This document shows positions 11,879 to 24,400 of a stretch of DNA of 64,000 nt, one piece after another (within the stretch, counting starts at the first letter, position 1; every line of letters starts with the position of its first letter). The translations under genes and the position numbers were made by a program. The stretch is from Trichopria drosophilae (Eukaryota > Arthropoda > Insecta > Hymenoptera > Diapriidae). The DNA is taken from positions 195,160,001 through 195,224,000 of the forward strand of contig CM059582.1 in NCBI GenBank assembly GCA_030407085.1. The letters run 5' to 3'. The notes beneath the pieces are model-generated. The model did not search any database and was not told the DNA's origin. It saw only the letters and a program-made list of their open reading frames with translations.

Positions 11879-12187
11879 GGGTCGAAAAGCCGACAGGTCA
11901 AAAAACCGACAGTCAAAAAGGCGGGGGTGCGGGTCGAAAAGCCGACAAATAAAAAAGCCGAAAAGTTAAAAAACCGACAGTCGAAAAGCCGACACATAAA
12001 AATATAGACACATCGTCAGGAGGACAGTCATTCTTTGAACTGTCGGTTTTTTGACTGTCGGCTTTTCGATTGTCGGTTTTTTGACTGTCGGTTTTTCGAC
12101 CTATCGGCTTTTGGATTTGTCTGATTTTCGACATGCTCCCGAGGTCTTTTGATACGTCGTTTTTCTGATTTGTCGGTTTTTCGACCC
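11879..12187. mobile_element. Palindromic element of GTCGAAAAACCGACAG words, copy 1
   Basis: Starts GGGTCGAAAAGCCGACAGGT and ends in the inverse, TTGTCGGTTTTTCGACCC. Between the ends, 14-16-nt words (AAAAAACCGACAGTC) run forward, then backward, with a second start GGGTCGAAAAGCCGAC at 11931. It lies just 3' of the SLC5 gene. Confidence 0.8.
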
Positions 12188-12450
12188 GTACCTAATATCA
12201 GGAATTAGAATTTCGATGATTCATTGTTACACCTTACAGTTTTTGTTTAATTACTATTGTAAATTAGTACATTACGATGCAAGTTCGCGAAGTGGGTTAT
12301 TTATGTACGATTGAAACAAATTCAAAAACTAGTTACGCTCTTTTTAACCCGTTAGAGAAACTTTTCCGGCACTGATTTGGGTGTGCGAAGTATTTTGCAC
12401 ACACTAAAAATAGCGTGTTGTATTGAATTTCGGGTACATTTTTTTTACGA

Positions 12451-12456
12451 TTTATT
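12451..12456 (-). terminator. AATAAA polyadenylation signal candidate after SLC5 exon 13
   Basis: Minus-strand AATAAA 16 nt after the TAA that ends the read-through form of exon 13. In AT-rich sequence this hexamer is common by chance, so its value rests on its position. Confidence 0.4.
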
Positions 12457-12471
12457 TAATTATTGATTACT

Positions 12472-15400
12472 TTAAAAATAAAACCAAATTTCGAAACTTA
12501 CCGTTGGAATTGTCCTGGGGTGCCTACTCGGAATGTTGCTTAGGAGTAAATTAGACGATCGTCGAACGTACATGTCATCGTAAATCTTTGGTTCGGGTAA
12601 CCACCTACAGTTATTAATATAAAAATTAGTTAGTTTATGTCATATAAATAAATATTGTAAATTTATTAAAATTACATACTTATGAATAACTGGAGATAAT
12701 AAATCCTTATTAATCGTAGAAGGATCCCTTCCTCCTGTGAGACACGTTGTTATTAATCCTACAACAATCACCACTACGGCTCCTAAAAAGGATATCCAGT
12801 GGTAGGATAGTCGATATAATGGAAATATGTCATCCTCACTGTAAAATAATAAAAATTTATTGTTAATTTTAAGATGCATACCTGCATATAATTCATTTGC
12901 GAATTGCACACTTATAATCGTTTTAACACTGTATGAAATTAAAAAAAAAATAAATTTCTACGGTGTCATAACATTATTATACAATTTTCAATTTCGGGAT
13001 TTCAGGATCGCTGAATACAAATATGAACTCAGAATTTCAAAATTCAAAATGGTTGATCTACGGCGCACCAAATAAAACAATATTGAAACCTAATTTTTCA
13101 CAACTAAATGTGTGTATCTGAACATGAATTCAAATTAATTTCAAGTGATTCATTTGTTTATAGATTCAAAATAGATAAAAACTGAAGGACTTATTTCATA
13201 ACATTCTTTAATTTAATTTTTCAATGGTAACTGCAAATACCAGTCGATTAGTATGCCGGCGTCAACTTTACTAATTCGCATGATCACCACCAGACGCGAC
13301 TGAAAATCTGAGGTCAGATTCGTATTCAGCGACCCCAAAAATCCTCAAGTAAAAAATTCCGATAGCATAAAGTAACTTTTTCTATTTCTGTCCACCATCT
13401 TTGATCGGCCATTTTGAATTTTGAAAATCTGAGATCAGGTTCGAAATCTGCGACCTCAAAAACCCCCCAAGTAACAAATTTCACAGGTTTCCCACGCAAG
13501 GAAAAAAAAGTTTGCTTAACCCTTTGGGCCGCAGTGGTAACCCAGGTTACCACCTTTTTAATTCACATCTCTTCTGTCTAGTTTCAATGCTTTCGAAGCA
13601 ATATTCAAAAAATCTTTTTACAGTGGTAGAGGGGGCTTTTTAGTACGCAACGAAAAGGATAATAAATGCAATTACGCAAAATTATTAACAAGTATAAATA
13701 AATTTAAAAAATCGTCGATTTTTTAGAAAGAAATCGTTTTTGAACGAACTAAAAGGTAAATTAGAATGAAATTTGGTACTCGGGGGTTTTTGGGGTCGCT
13801 GATTACGAATTTGAAGTCGGTTTTGAAAAATACAAAATGGCGGATGAATTTTTAAAAATTCATCTGATTTACTTGAAACTCGTTTCTCGGGGGTTTCTGG
13901 GGTCGCCGATTATGAATCTGGTCTCGGATTTTGAATATTCAAAATGGAGGTTCCAAGATGTCCGATCGAAATATGAAAATGTACCCGATATTGATGTACT
14001 CGGGGGTTTTTGGGGTCGCTTATTACGAATCTGATCTCTGACTTTTATATTTAAAATTCCGAGTACATAGAGTATCAAGTTTTATCTCTATCAAGTAAAT
14101 TTTTGCATTTATGTAGGCCATCTTGGATCCACCATTTTGAAATTACAAAATCTGACTTCATATTCGCAATCAGCCATCCCAAAAACCCCCAAGTATCAAC
14201 TTTCATCAAAATCAAGTAAATTTTTTACATTTATGTCGGCCATCTTCGAGCCGCCATTTTGAATTTACAAAATCTGACTTTAGATTCGTAATCAACGACG
14301 CGGAAAACCCCCGTGTAACAATTTTCAGCTGTTTTCCGTATAAAGAAAAATGTGCGCCGCAAAGGGTTAAAAAGATAAGACTGAAAATAAGGGGTGTACC
14401 TCCTTAAAAATCCGACAAATCACAAAACAGACACTTCAAAAACCCAACATTTGAAAACCAGACATTTACAAAAACTGACATTAAAACACCAGACATTTCA
14501 AAATGTACATATTCTGAACATGTAATTAATCATTGAATTCTAAATGTGCATAATAAATAATCCGGGGGTCCAACTTTTTTGACCTTCAAGGGACCTACAA
14601 GATTAATACTATGGTCAGACAGTTTTGACCTTGAAATGACCTTCCAGTGAGACCTCAAGGACGGAGACCCGAGATCATTTTTATATGTAGTGAAAGCACC
14701 AATCGGAAGTGTCTGTATTTTGAAATTTTTAATATGTGTTTTTTTAAATGTCTCGTTTTTTAATATCTGCATTTTGAAAGGTCTAGTTTTTGTATGTCTG
14801 GTTTTTGAAGTGTTTGTTTTGTGATTTGTCGAGTTTTTGAGGTAACCCCAAAATAAGTTATGTATACTTACTTCACGAATTCAAATTGTTGAATATATTT
14901 TCGTGTGATATTTCCCTCGCAATGACCAATGGGCATCGGAAGTTTCTTGGGCATAAGTTGACCAGAGCCTATAGCAGCATTAGCGCCCAGACTTGCCCAA
15001 CCGGCAATAACGAATCCTACAATGGCACCCACAAATGCACCCTATCCATTAACAAACAAAATTCGAATATTTGTAATACAAAAATGTCTCTTATTTGACT
15101 AACTACCAGTGGAATCTGAAATTAATTAAGCGATGCCGTAGCCTTTACAGTGCATTCTCTTTGATTTTGTTAGTTATAAATTATAACGTGTCCTTTTGCA
15201 GAAACTTACGTATGAAATTAGAAAAGCAGAAACAATGACAAGGATTTGTTAATTTCAAATTTTAGGACACACGTTTCTAATAAAATCCAGCGATTATTGT
15301 TCAAGGACTTACCTTAGAATTCGCCCATGGGAGAAGCATGCCAAGTGTAAACACACCGAATGACGTGCCTGCCGCAATAGCTGCTAAACTGTTTGTTGTC

Positions 15401-18400
15401 TGCAATTAGTAAAAATTTTAAATCGTTTTTTTAGAACGTAACAACTACTTTATTTATTATTATACTAAAATATTTATAAGTTTCATTTTATTATTCTGCT
15501 CAAGTGTAAACATGACCAAAAAAATATGGTATATTTACATTTAAAAATATTTCCTATGCAATATTTTTAAGATAAGTTTTAAATCATATCACAAACTTAC
15601 AACTTCTTCTATTTATTTCACCATTATACTAAATATATTTCATAAAATTCAAACCAAAGCATACGTAATAAACGTAAATTATCATGAAAAGAAAATTGTT
15701 CATACATTTATTATTATTAATATTATTACTTACAGCGAGAATTCCTCCTAACTTTTCCACGAGAAATACGAGACTAAGTGCTACTAGTCCAAGAACAATA
15801 ACGACGCTCTTGACGAAAATCGAAGCCCACTTTTCACTCGGTTTTAATTTGAAACATCCTTTCAAAAAATCTTCGAGTAGCACGACTGACGTTGAATTCA
15901 ATCCGACAGATAAGGAGCTAAACTCGTATTGTACATAAAGGTAATTTTATAATTAGTATTTTAATCAACCATAAAAGAAATATTTTTAATATCAGTCATA
16001 AAATTATTTGAAACTTATTTACGAAAGTGGATTTAAAATACATAAAATAAATTTGTTTAAATAGTTACCTAAGAGCAGCACCAAAAATTCCGGATATGAA
16101 TAAACCCGGTATCCCATGTAATGTCCCCGCAATTTCCATGACGTATGCTGGTAACAATTGATCGTCTGAAAAGATCAGACCTGTGGCTCGTGGATCACAT
16201 TTGGGTGGTGACCACCAAGCTACCAAAACCAAGCCGCATACACAACAGAGTGAAATGAAAAGTACCGTTCCAACACTGAAGAGTACAATTGCTCTGAAAG
16301 AAATGATATTATAAATGTGTCTTTCTCAAATAATAATGAGAAAACCTAAGAATTATTCCTTATCAGGATGGTTGAAAGAAAAAACTGAAAATCACGAACA
16401 AGGTCATTTTCAGGGTCAAAAGTGACCAAAAACGAACAAAAATATATAATATTTTAGATATAAAACCTTATACCAATGAAAGTTTTACCATCATTAAAAG
16501 ATTTTTGACTTGGAAACTTCTTTTGATGAAACATTGTTTCAATCAAAGATCATTTCGTTCAACATATACCTTCAGTATGTCTATGTGTAAGAAGTATAAA
16601 TAGTTTACATTTTTTCAGAAAGTTGAGAAACTGAAACGATTTGTAATTCTTATCGATACTTGCTTGACTTATTATTATTTATTTCTCTAAATGTACACTT
16701 AGTATTAGTATAAAAATTTGCATCAGTACACTGAGAAAAGTGTATGTTATCAGTTACTATCCGTTGGCTTTTAAAAAGTGTATTATAGCTATTAAAAGAA
16801 ATATTATAACTAGTAAAATCCCCCGTCGTTCAGCATTTGTTTTTGACAGGTTATACGAAACTGTAATAAACTCTCCCATTTTAAAAGAATGTTTTATTAT
16901 GACTAAAAGAAGGCATTTTTAATATTTTAATTTGTTAGATAAATTTCCATAAACAAAAATTGCTTTTAGTTAAAGAGAAAAGGCTAAAATAAACTGACAT
17001 ATCGGTTAGAATAATATAAAATCTTCGTCTTTTAACAGGTAGTACAACCCCTATGCGTAAAATACTATATTTTACGGGGCATAAGAATTCTAATACTGGG
17101 TAAAAAACACTTTTCTCAGTGTATTGTAAAATAGGATAGTTTTTGGGTAGCAAAAACTTCATTAGTATAAACTATTAGCTCAAAAATATTGTATCGATTA
17201 GTTTCTTTAAAAAAAAAACTCTCTAGACCCAAAATCTTCTATCGATGTAAATAATCTTGATGGAAAGAAGTTTAAAATCTTGAATTGATGGTAAATCTCT
17301 CACCAAGAGAAGGTATTGATTTAAAAATCTTCTATCGATGATAAAACTTCAACGAACAAAAAATTTCGATGTAAAATCATTTGTTGATGAAGAAACTCTC
17401 ATCTGAAGAAAATTTCTTATCAATGGTAAAAGTCTTGTCGAAAGCAGTTTCTAAATTTCGAATCTTGTGTACATGGTATAACTTTCATTGATATAACTTT
17501 TTAGGTCCAAAATCTTCTAGCAATGATGACAATTTGTTAAAAGAAAGTTTTACAACTAAAATCTTGTACCGCTGGAAAATCTGTCACTAAAATAAAGTTT
17601 TGGACCAAAAATTGTCTATATCGTTGAAGAAGATTTCATATCTAAAATTTCATGTGAATAATAGAACTCTCGCCTGACATTTTTATGAGAGGTTTGTCTT
17701 TTTCTGTTATTATTAAGTACAAAAATGTCTTACTGTTTGTTCAAATGAGAGAAAATATAAAATATCACAATAACCCCACTATCACAATTACCCAAGGCGA
17801 CGCTACTTTACCGGCATTCGAGTGTGGTACATGTATATTAAATCTTTAATATTTGAGTATATTAATTTAAAATTAAGACACCATATATTCAGATTAATTT
17901 ACTTGGGTTTATTATAAATGTATTAAATTTAAGAACATTTTTAACAGTCTAGTTGAGTTGTATATTATAGGAGAGATCATTACTCAAAATCTAAAAATCA
18001 AAAATCAATTTTGTTAAAAGTCATCTATAGATTAAAAGAAACATAGATATTGATGTAATATTACTAAAAGTTCACATATAAAATAAACTTTGAAAATGCA
18101 TATCAATACCAAATTTAACTATGTTTAGTTAATTAGGAATTACTTTTTTTTCTTCTACTGGCATAAACAACAAAATTACGAAAAGGAATTTTAAATGAAA
18201 ATCGTTTCTGAATGGATAATTGTCTTTTCAGCATTGCCATAAAAAGTTTATTATCGAACCAGTCTTGTTTCGTTGCAGTGAAACAGTAAAAATGTTTCAA
18301 AACTAAAAAAAAAACTGCCGAGAATATTCAAGAACTATATATACAAGAAGGACTAAAAACTATATCGATTGCATTAAATTAAGATTGATTTTTTTATCGA

Positions 18401-21400
18401 AAAAAGAAAATACTATATGTAGTGAAAAAAATATGGTTAACCAAACCATTTTGCAAAAGTAAAACACGGGATTATCAAAAATATAGTTAAATTAACTATT
18501 TCTGTAATAAACAGGATAATAATATTATTTCGTTTACTATTTTCCGATCGTTAAATATCCAGCAGAGTACATAACCTCAAATCTACTGCAATTTGGAATT
18601 AGTCACTTTTGATATTGGTAAATAGTAAAATAGGTGTCACTAAAACGAAAATAACGTCTAGTCATAACAAAATATGTTATTCTTTGATATATATTTTAAA
18701 ATATTCAGAATTAAAAAATCAACATACAGTCAACAATAACTGTTGAGGTTATTAATTCTGATATTGCCATATATTACAACCATTTCTATATTTTTTAAAA
18801 TGTGTTTTGATTTAGGAGTTTAATAACGAAGTTTCTAAAAATTCAAGATATTTTCTGTGTAATGAAATAAAACATATTTAATTTTTAAGTTCAGGTCGTC
18901 CCTGCGGTATTTCTTCACGTATTTCACAAAGATACATAACGTTTATTTAAGTGTTTTGTCCACAGTTTTCTAGATACTATTGAGAAGGTCTTAGTACATA
19001 AAGGTATTGCATATAAAAAATAATAAAATAATGAAACAATAGCAAACCTCACTAAATTAATTACTACCTTAAATTTGGATTATATACAATATTGTTTAAA
19101 CTAACACATTCAAATGTAAATCTATTAGATTTAAGGATAGCAGAGCAATCTAAAGCTGTCAAAAAAGTGGGGAAACGTTGCGCCATAAACATCAAATTTT
19201 TAGGTGCTTTTTCAACATTTTTATACACAAATATGATCCTCATCACAAGGGCAGCCGCGTGAAGTAATATAGCCGGAATTTGTTGCTTGTATGTAGCAAA
19301 ATCAAACCTGAAAGTTTCATGTCTGACGTAGAACTTGAAAACACGAAAAAGGAAAATCAAAGCCCTGAAATTTGTCGTCAAACTTGCTGGTTTGATTTTT
19401 CCTGTTTATAAACAACGAATCCTAACTATATTATTTCATCCGGTAGCCCTTGTAATCGGGAATCTATTATGAATTTCTGTAAAAAAGATTTAAAAAGTTA
19501 ATGGTTATGGCGCCAAGTTTTCTATATATCCAGAGTTCTATTTAGATATGAAACGAATACAGATTATATTATATTACTACTTTAGTTGATGTTATCTGTG
19601 TAATGTGGTAAATTAATACTTACAACTTGCATGTTTTGGTGTCAACCAGTGATTGATACCTCTGCACCATTGTTTGATTGACGGAAATGTAAGCGGTGCA
19701 ATAAAGCCACGATCCAAACAAAACCGACCACACTGTGTGCCTTGTATAAAGCGACGAGTCGAAGCTGAATTCAATTTAAAAAATATATAAAGCATTATGG
19801 ACGTAACAGTCTAAATATTTTCTAATCTAACTAAATGACGTATTACTTTAAAAACACAATTCTCTTGGCCTCGGAGGCTCTGTGCCAAATTTCTGACACT
19901 CCGCCCATGTCGTAGATTCCTAACGATGTAACCGTCAGCATTGCAGCGACCATGATTCCAACTTGAAGTGCATCCGTCCAAACAACTGCTCTTAAACCAC
20001 CCTAAAAATCGGTTAATTTGAACTTAATTTACAATATTTATTTACTACTTGATAACCAATATTATAAGTATTTTATCAAATGAATTAAAAAATGCTCCAT
20101 ATCATTTTTAAATATTTGACACATTCACCATTGATAACGCGGACAATTTTTAATTGCTTTATAATTACTATAAACAGTATATGCAATATCAATAATAAAC
20201 ATTGGATAATATTTATTAAAAGATAAATCACAACTGCGAAGCAATGCCAAGAAATAGAATTTATATAATGTTCTCGATATGTTAAATCCGTCGAAGATAT
20301 AATTACTCAATCAGCTGTTCTACTGGTACTCTACATATGAATGCATTGTTTCATTATATGTATATACAATTAACATATGTGGTTAAGAATAGCAGACATA
20401 AACATTAACCATAAACATTTTCCATGCTAAAATTAATGTTCAAAATTTTCATATTTTGAAATGTTTTAATAACAAAATAAAATATTTAGCAAATAGATCC
20501 TTAGTAAGCTTTCTATTCTATTACTAAGGACTCAATTATTTCTGTAAATAACATCCCTACACTCGAAATTTCTTCAAGTGAATTTTGAGCCAAGTTTGAC
20601 TTTATATAAAGTGTATCTTTCTACTTCTGTTTAGCGAAATATCAGTTTTTTATGGGGGAAACAAAACCGTCGCCTTAGAAAACGATTATTTCCAACCTAA
20701 TAATTTTCGAATTAAGTTTCCATTGTCTTGAAACACTTTGAAATATTGACATTGCAGTATTGAAGTTCATAAATGAGTTTTTGAGTTATCATCACTTGTA
20801 AAATTCACTATAATGAAGTAATTCTCACCATAAGAGAATTTGGAGTGTAAAAAGCAGTTTTTACATAATATTAGTATCGTGTTAATGTTAACTATTGTAC
20901 GTATCCAGATACTAACAAAACGTCTTAACCAATTAAGTCCTGAATGGACATTTTTTCACTACCATTTTCGGCGGTTGTATTTTAGGTAAAAAAGGTCCTA
21001 ACAAATTTCCAAGACACCATATCTGTCGTAAAATTAAGTGAACTTTAGAATCTTTCATTAGAATTTTGGAAAAATGCAGCCGTGAAAAACTATAAAAGAT
21101 TATTTCCAAAAAAAGAAACATTGTCACTTGGGGGTTTTCGCTGATCTGGAATTTGCCCTAATATTTTCAAAATTTAAAATGGAGGATCCGAAATAATCAC
21201 AGTATTCGAAATATAAATCAAATTTCTAAACTTTCTTATGATTTAGGAACATTCAATAATGCGTCTTGCTTCGAATGACAGGTTCTTAATGGCTAAAACC
21301 TCACTTGCCGCTTAAATTTTAACATTATTAATTCGATTACCTCACTGATAAAGTTGACTATTGCACTATTAGTAGCACAGCTAATGATACTACTGGCACA

Positions 21401-24400
21401 AAATGACTACTGCAGTATTACACTACTTGTGTGTAGTTTTTCTTTACGCAGGGTAAATGTTTGGTAATCTCATACATATTTTATTTAGATAATCTTAATG
21501 CGGATTCACAATTAACGATCCCAAAAATCATTGAGTACCCAATGTTGTCACAATCAAACAATTTTTGAAATTTTTGTCCGATATATTGGATCCCCCACTT
21601 TTAATAAAAAAAATCTGTGGTCGTATTCATAGACAGCGTCTACGATAACCTACAAGTACCCAATCAAATAATTTTTGACATTTTTGTTCGACATGTTGGA
21701 TCCGCCATTTTGAATTTCAATAATTTGTAGTCGGATTCATAAACAGCGATACCGAATACGGGAGTAACAAATTTCAGCTATTTCCCATGTAAAGAAAAAT
21801 GTATGCTTCAAAGGGTTAATGAACCAATACTGAAAGTTTTTATAAATTTTTTTCTTTAAATATAGTATAAGAAGGGATTAACGAGTCCGATAACAAGAAA
21901 TAAAAACTGAATTATACCATTCATAGGGTAGTATAGTGTATTACATTTCAAGTTTAAGTATAAATTACACGATAGAATTGCAAATATTTAGAAATAATAC
22001 ATAAACGTAGTATCTTCGTGACATTGAAAATATTTCTATTGGTTTGTTAGAGATGTTTTATGCATTTTAAATAAAAATAGTACTTACCAGTACAGTATAA
22101 AAGACGCATGTGAGGCAAACGATTGATCCGATTAAGTGGATATTAATACCGCTGACTGAAATAGTACCAGATACAATTAGAATCAAAATAATATCAGTTT
22201 TAAAATATAATTTAGTACATTACCTTGACTAAGAGCTAAAGCAGGTACATAAACAACGATTGACTGATAAAGGACCTGAAAAAAGATATTCATTCAGCAT
22301 ACAATTAACCTCAATTATTTAATATTTTGTTCATTTACTACTCTATGTACACGTTGCTTTGAACGAATTAACACCGGGAATTCCAGGTATTCGAATTCTG
22401 CTTTATAAAGGTCGATATTTTATCTCAAACCAAATTATCTAGATGCTGTTGGGGTCGATTTTTTCATTTTTCAGTTTATGATGTCAAAAAACGGTGTTTT
22501 GGTACTTTACTTATCAAAATTGAAAAATTCACAGATCTTTGTAAATCATCAGTACATGTAAATAAAACAGATATGAGCAAATTTACAGAACTTTTCATTT
22601 TAGTGAAAAAACATTTTTAATTTAAAGACTACGTTTTTCGGAGCGCGGGTCGAAAACTGACAAACGGAAAGCCGACAGTTCAAAAAATTACTATCCACTT
22701 CTAGTCTGTCGGTTTTTTTATGTATCGGCCTTTTTACTGTAGGCTTTTCCACTGTCGGCTTTTTGATTTGTCGGTTTTTCGACTGTTTTTCGTGTACGTA
22801 TTTAATTAGTCAAATGAGAATTACAATCCATCCTTGTAACTCATTATTAAAGGACGGCGTTATTTATTAAATTATTAAATTTTTATTAAATTGTAATACA
22901 TGTTTTAAGCGGTATAATAACAATAATTACATTTAGTTAATTATACTAATAACGATAACAATACTAAATATTAATGCATTTTTTTTACTTTGACTTTTTT
23001 ATTTTTATTAGAAATAATAAGTATTATTTGATTGCCTTTTGTTCTTTATTGTTTGTTATAGGGTCAGGAATTGTACAATAGTAATATGATTTTAATGAAC
23101 AATGAATACAACGGGGTTATGAATAAACGAAGTGCATGAAAGACAGTACGAAAACAAATAATGTTTTTTGTTATTTTACCAAATTACCTGATGAACTTTA
23201 CTTGAGTTCGGTGTTTTAAGTTTTATTGTCCTAATTACTATAACCTATCAAATTGTTCTGTATCAGTTTCTGTTACTAGAGCTATGTGCGCTTTAAACCT
23301 AGTTGTAGTTGGGTGCAGGTCGAAAAACCGAGAAACTAAAAAAACCGACAGGTCAAAAAACCGACAGTCATGTAGACGACAGTCGTAATAGCAACATTCA
23401 AAAAGCAGACACATAAAAAAACACATCGACAAGCGCAGTCATTTTTTGAAGTGCCGATTTTTTACAGTCGGCTTTTCGATTGTCGGTTTTGACTCTCGGT
23501 TTTTTAACCTGTCGGCTTTGTGATTTGTCGGTTTTCGATCCGCATTATAACAAGTAGGACACACTTCGTCTAAAATGCATCTTTAATATTATTGAGCATA
23601 AAAAGTTGTATCTACGTAGATCACTAATTCTGCACTGCCAAAATTATTTTAATCTTTTGATATATAATATGCACTTTTGAAATAAGTAAATTAATATTAT
23701 ATTACGCAGTATGTATCAGCCTATGACCCTTGATGCTTGTGAGTAATATTCGACACGAAAATAAATGACATGATGACATGACTCGATACTTTGTGAATTG
23801 AAACCCTTAAAAATACCAATCATTTGTATAAAAATATGCCTGAATACTTATTGCAAGTCAGCTATATAAAATACTTGCATTCTCCGTTGTGAATATATTT
23901 CTGACGTTTCATAGTTTAAATAAGTCCGCTGCTGTCAGATCTAGTCTAATATAAGTAAATATAGTTAAGAGTAAAAATGTTTAGGCAACTTGCACGTCAA
24001 TCAAAATTAAATTTGATGTAGGTAGGGTTTTTTTAATATTGTCAAACAATTAAAAAGTATGGCTTATAACCTACAAAGTTGCTACGAGAAAAAATTCTTA
24101 ATAATAGAGAAAAAAGGGGGAAGTTGACCTCAACGTTTCGGATCCTACTGATCCTTGTTCAGGAGGCTGATGATTAAGGATAAAATTGTTAATGCCCTAC
24201 AGTAGAATCAATCTATATACTCAATTTTATGGTTATTTTTTTCTCTTTATTGAGAATTTTGTCTCGTATTAAGAGAATCTTTGTAGGTTATAAGCTCTAC
24301 TTTTTTCATCATTTGGCTTCCTAAATTGAATTCAAATTTAAAACTACGAGGATAATACATCGTTCGCCTCTATATTTAATACTATTATACTTGTTCTCTA

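Noticed and set aside
19064..19381. 105-codon minus-strand frame
   Set aside because: It lies inside the palindromic MITE copy at 19143-19535 and shares its sequence with the non-coding copy at 10485.
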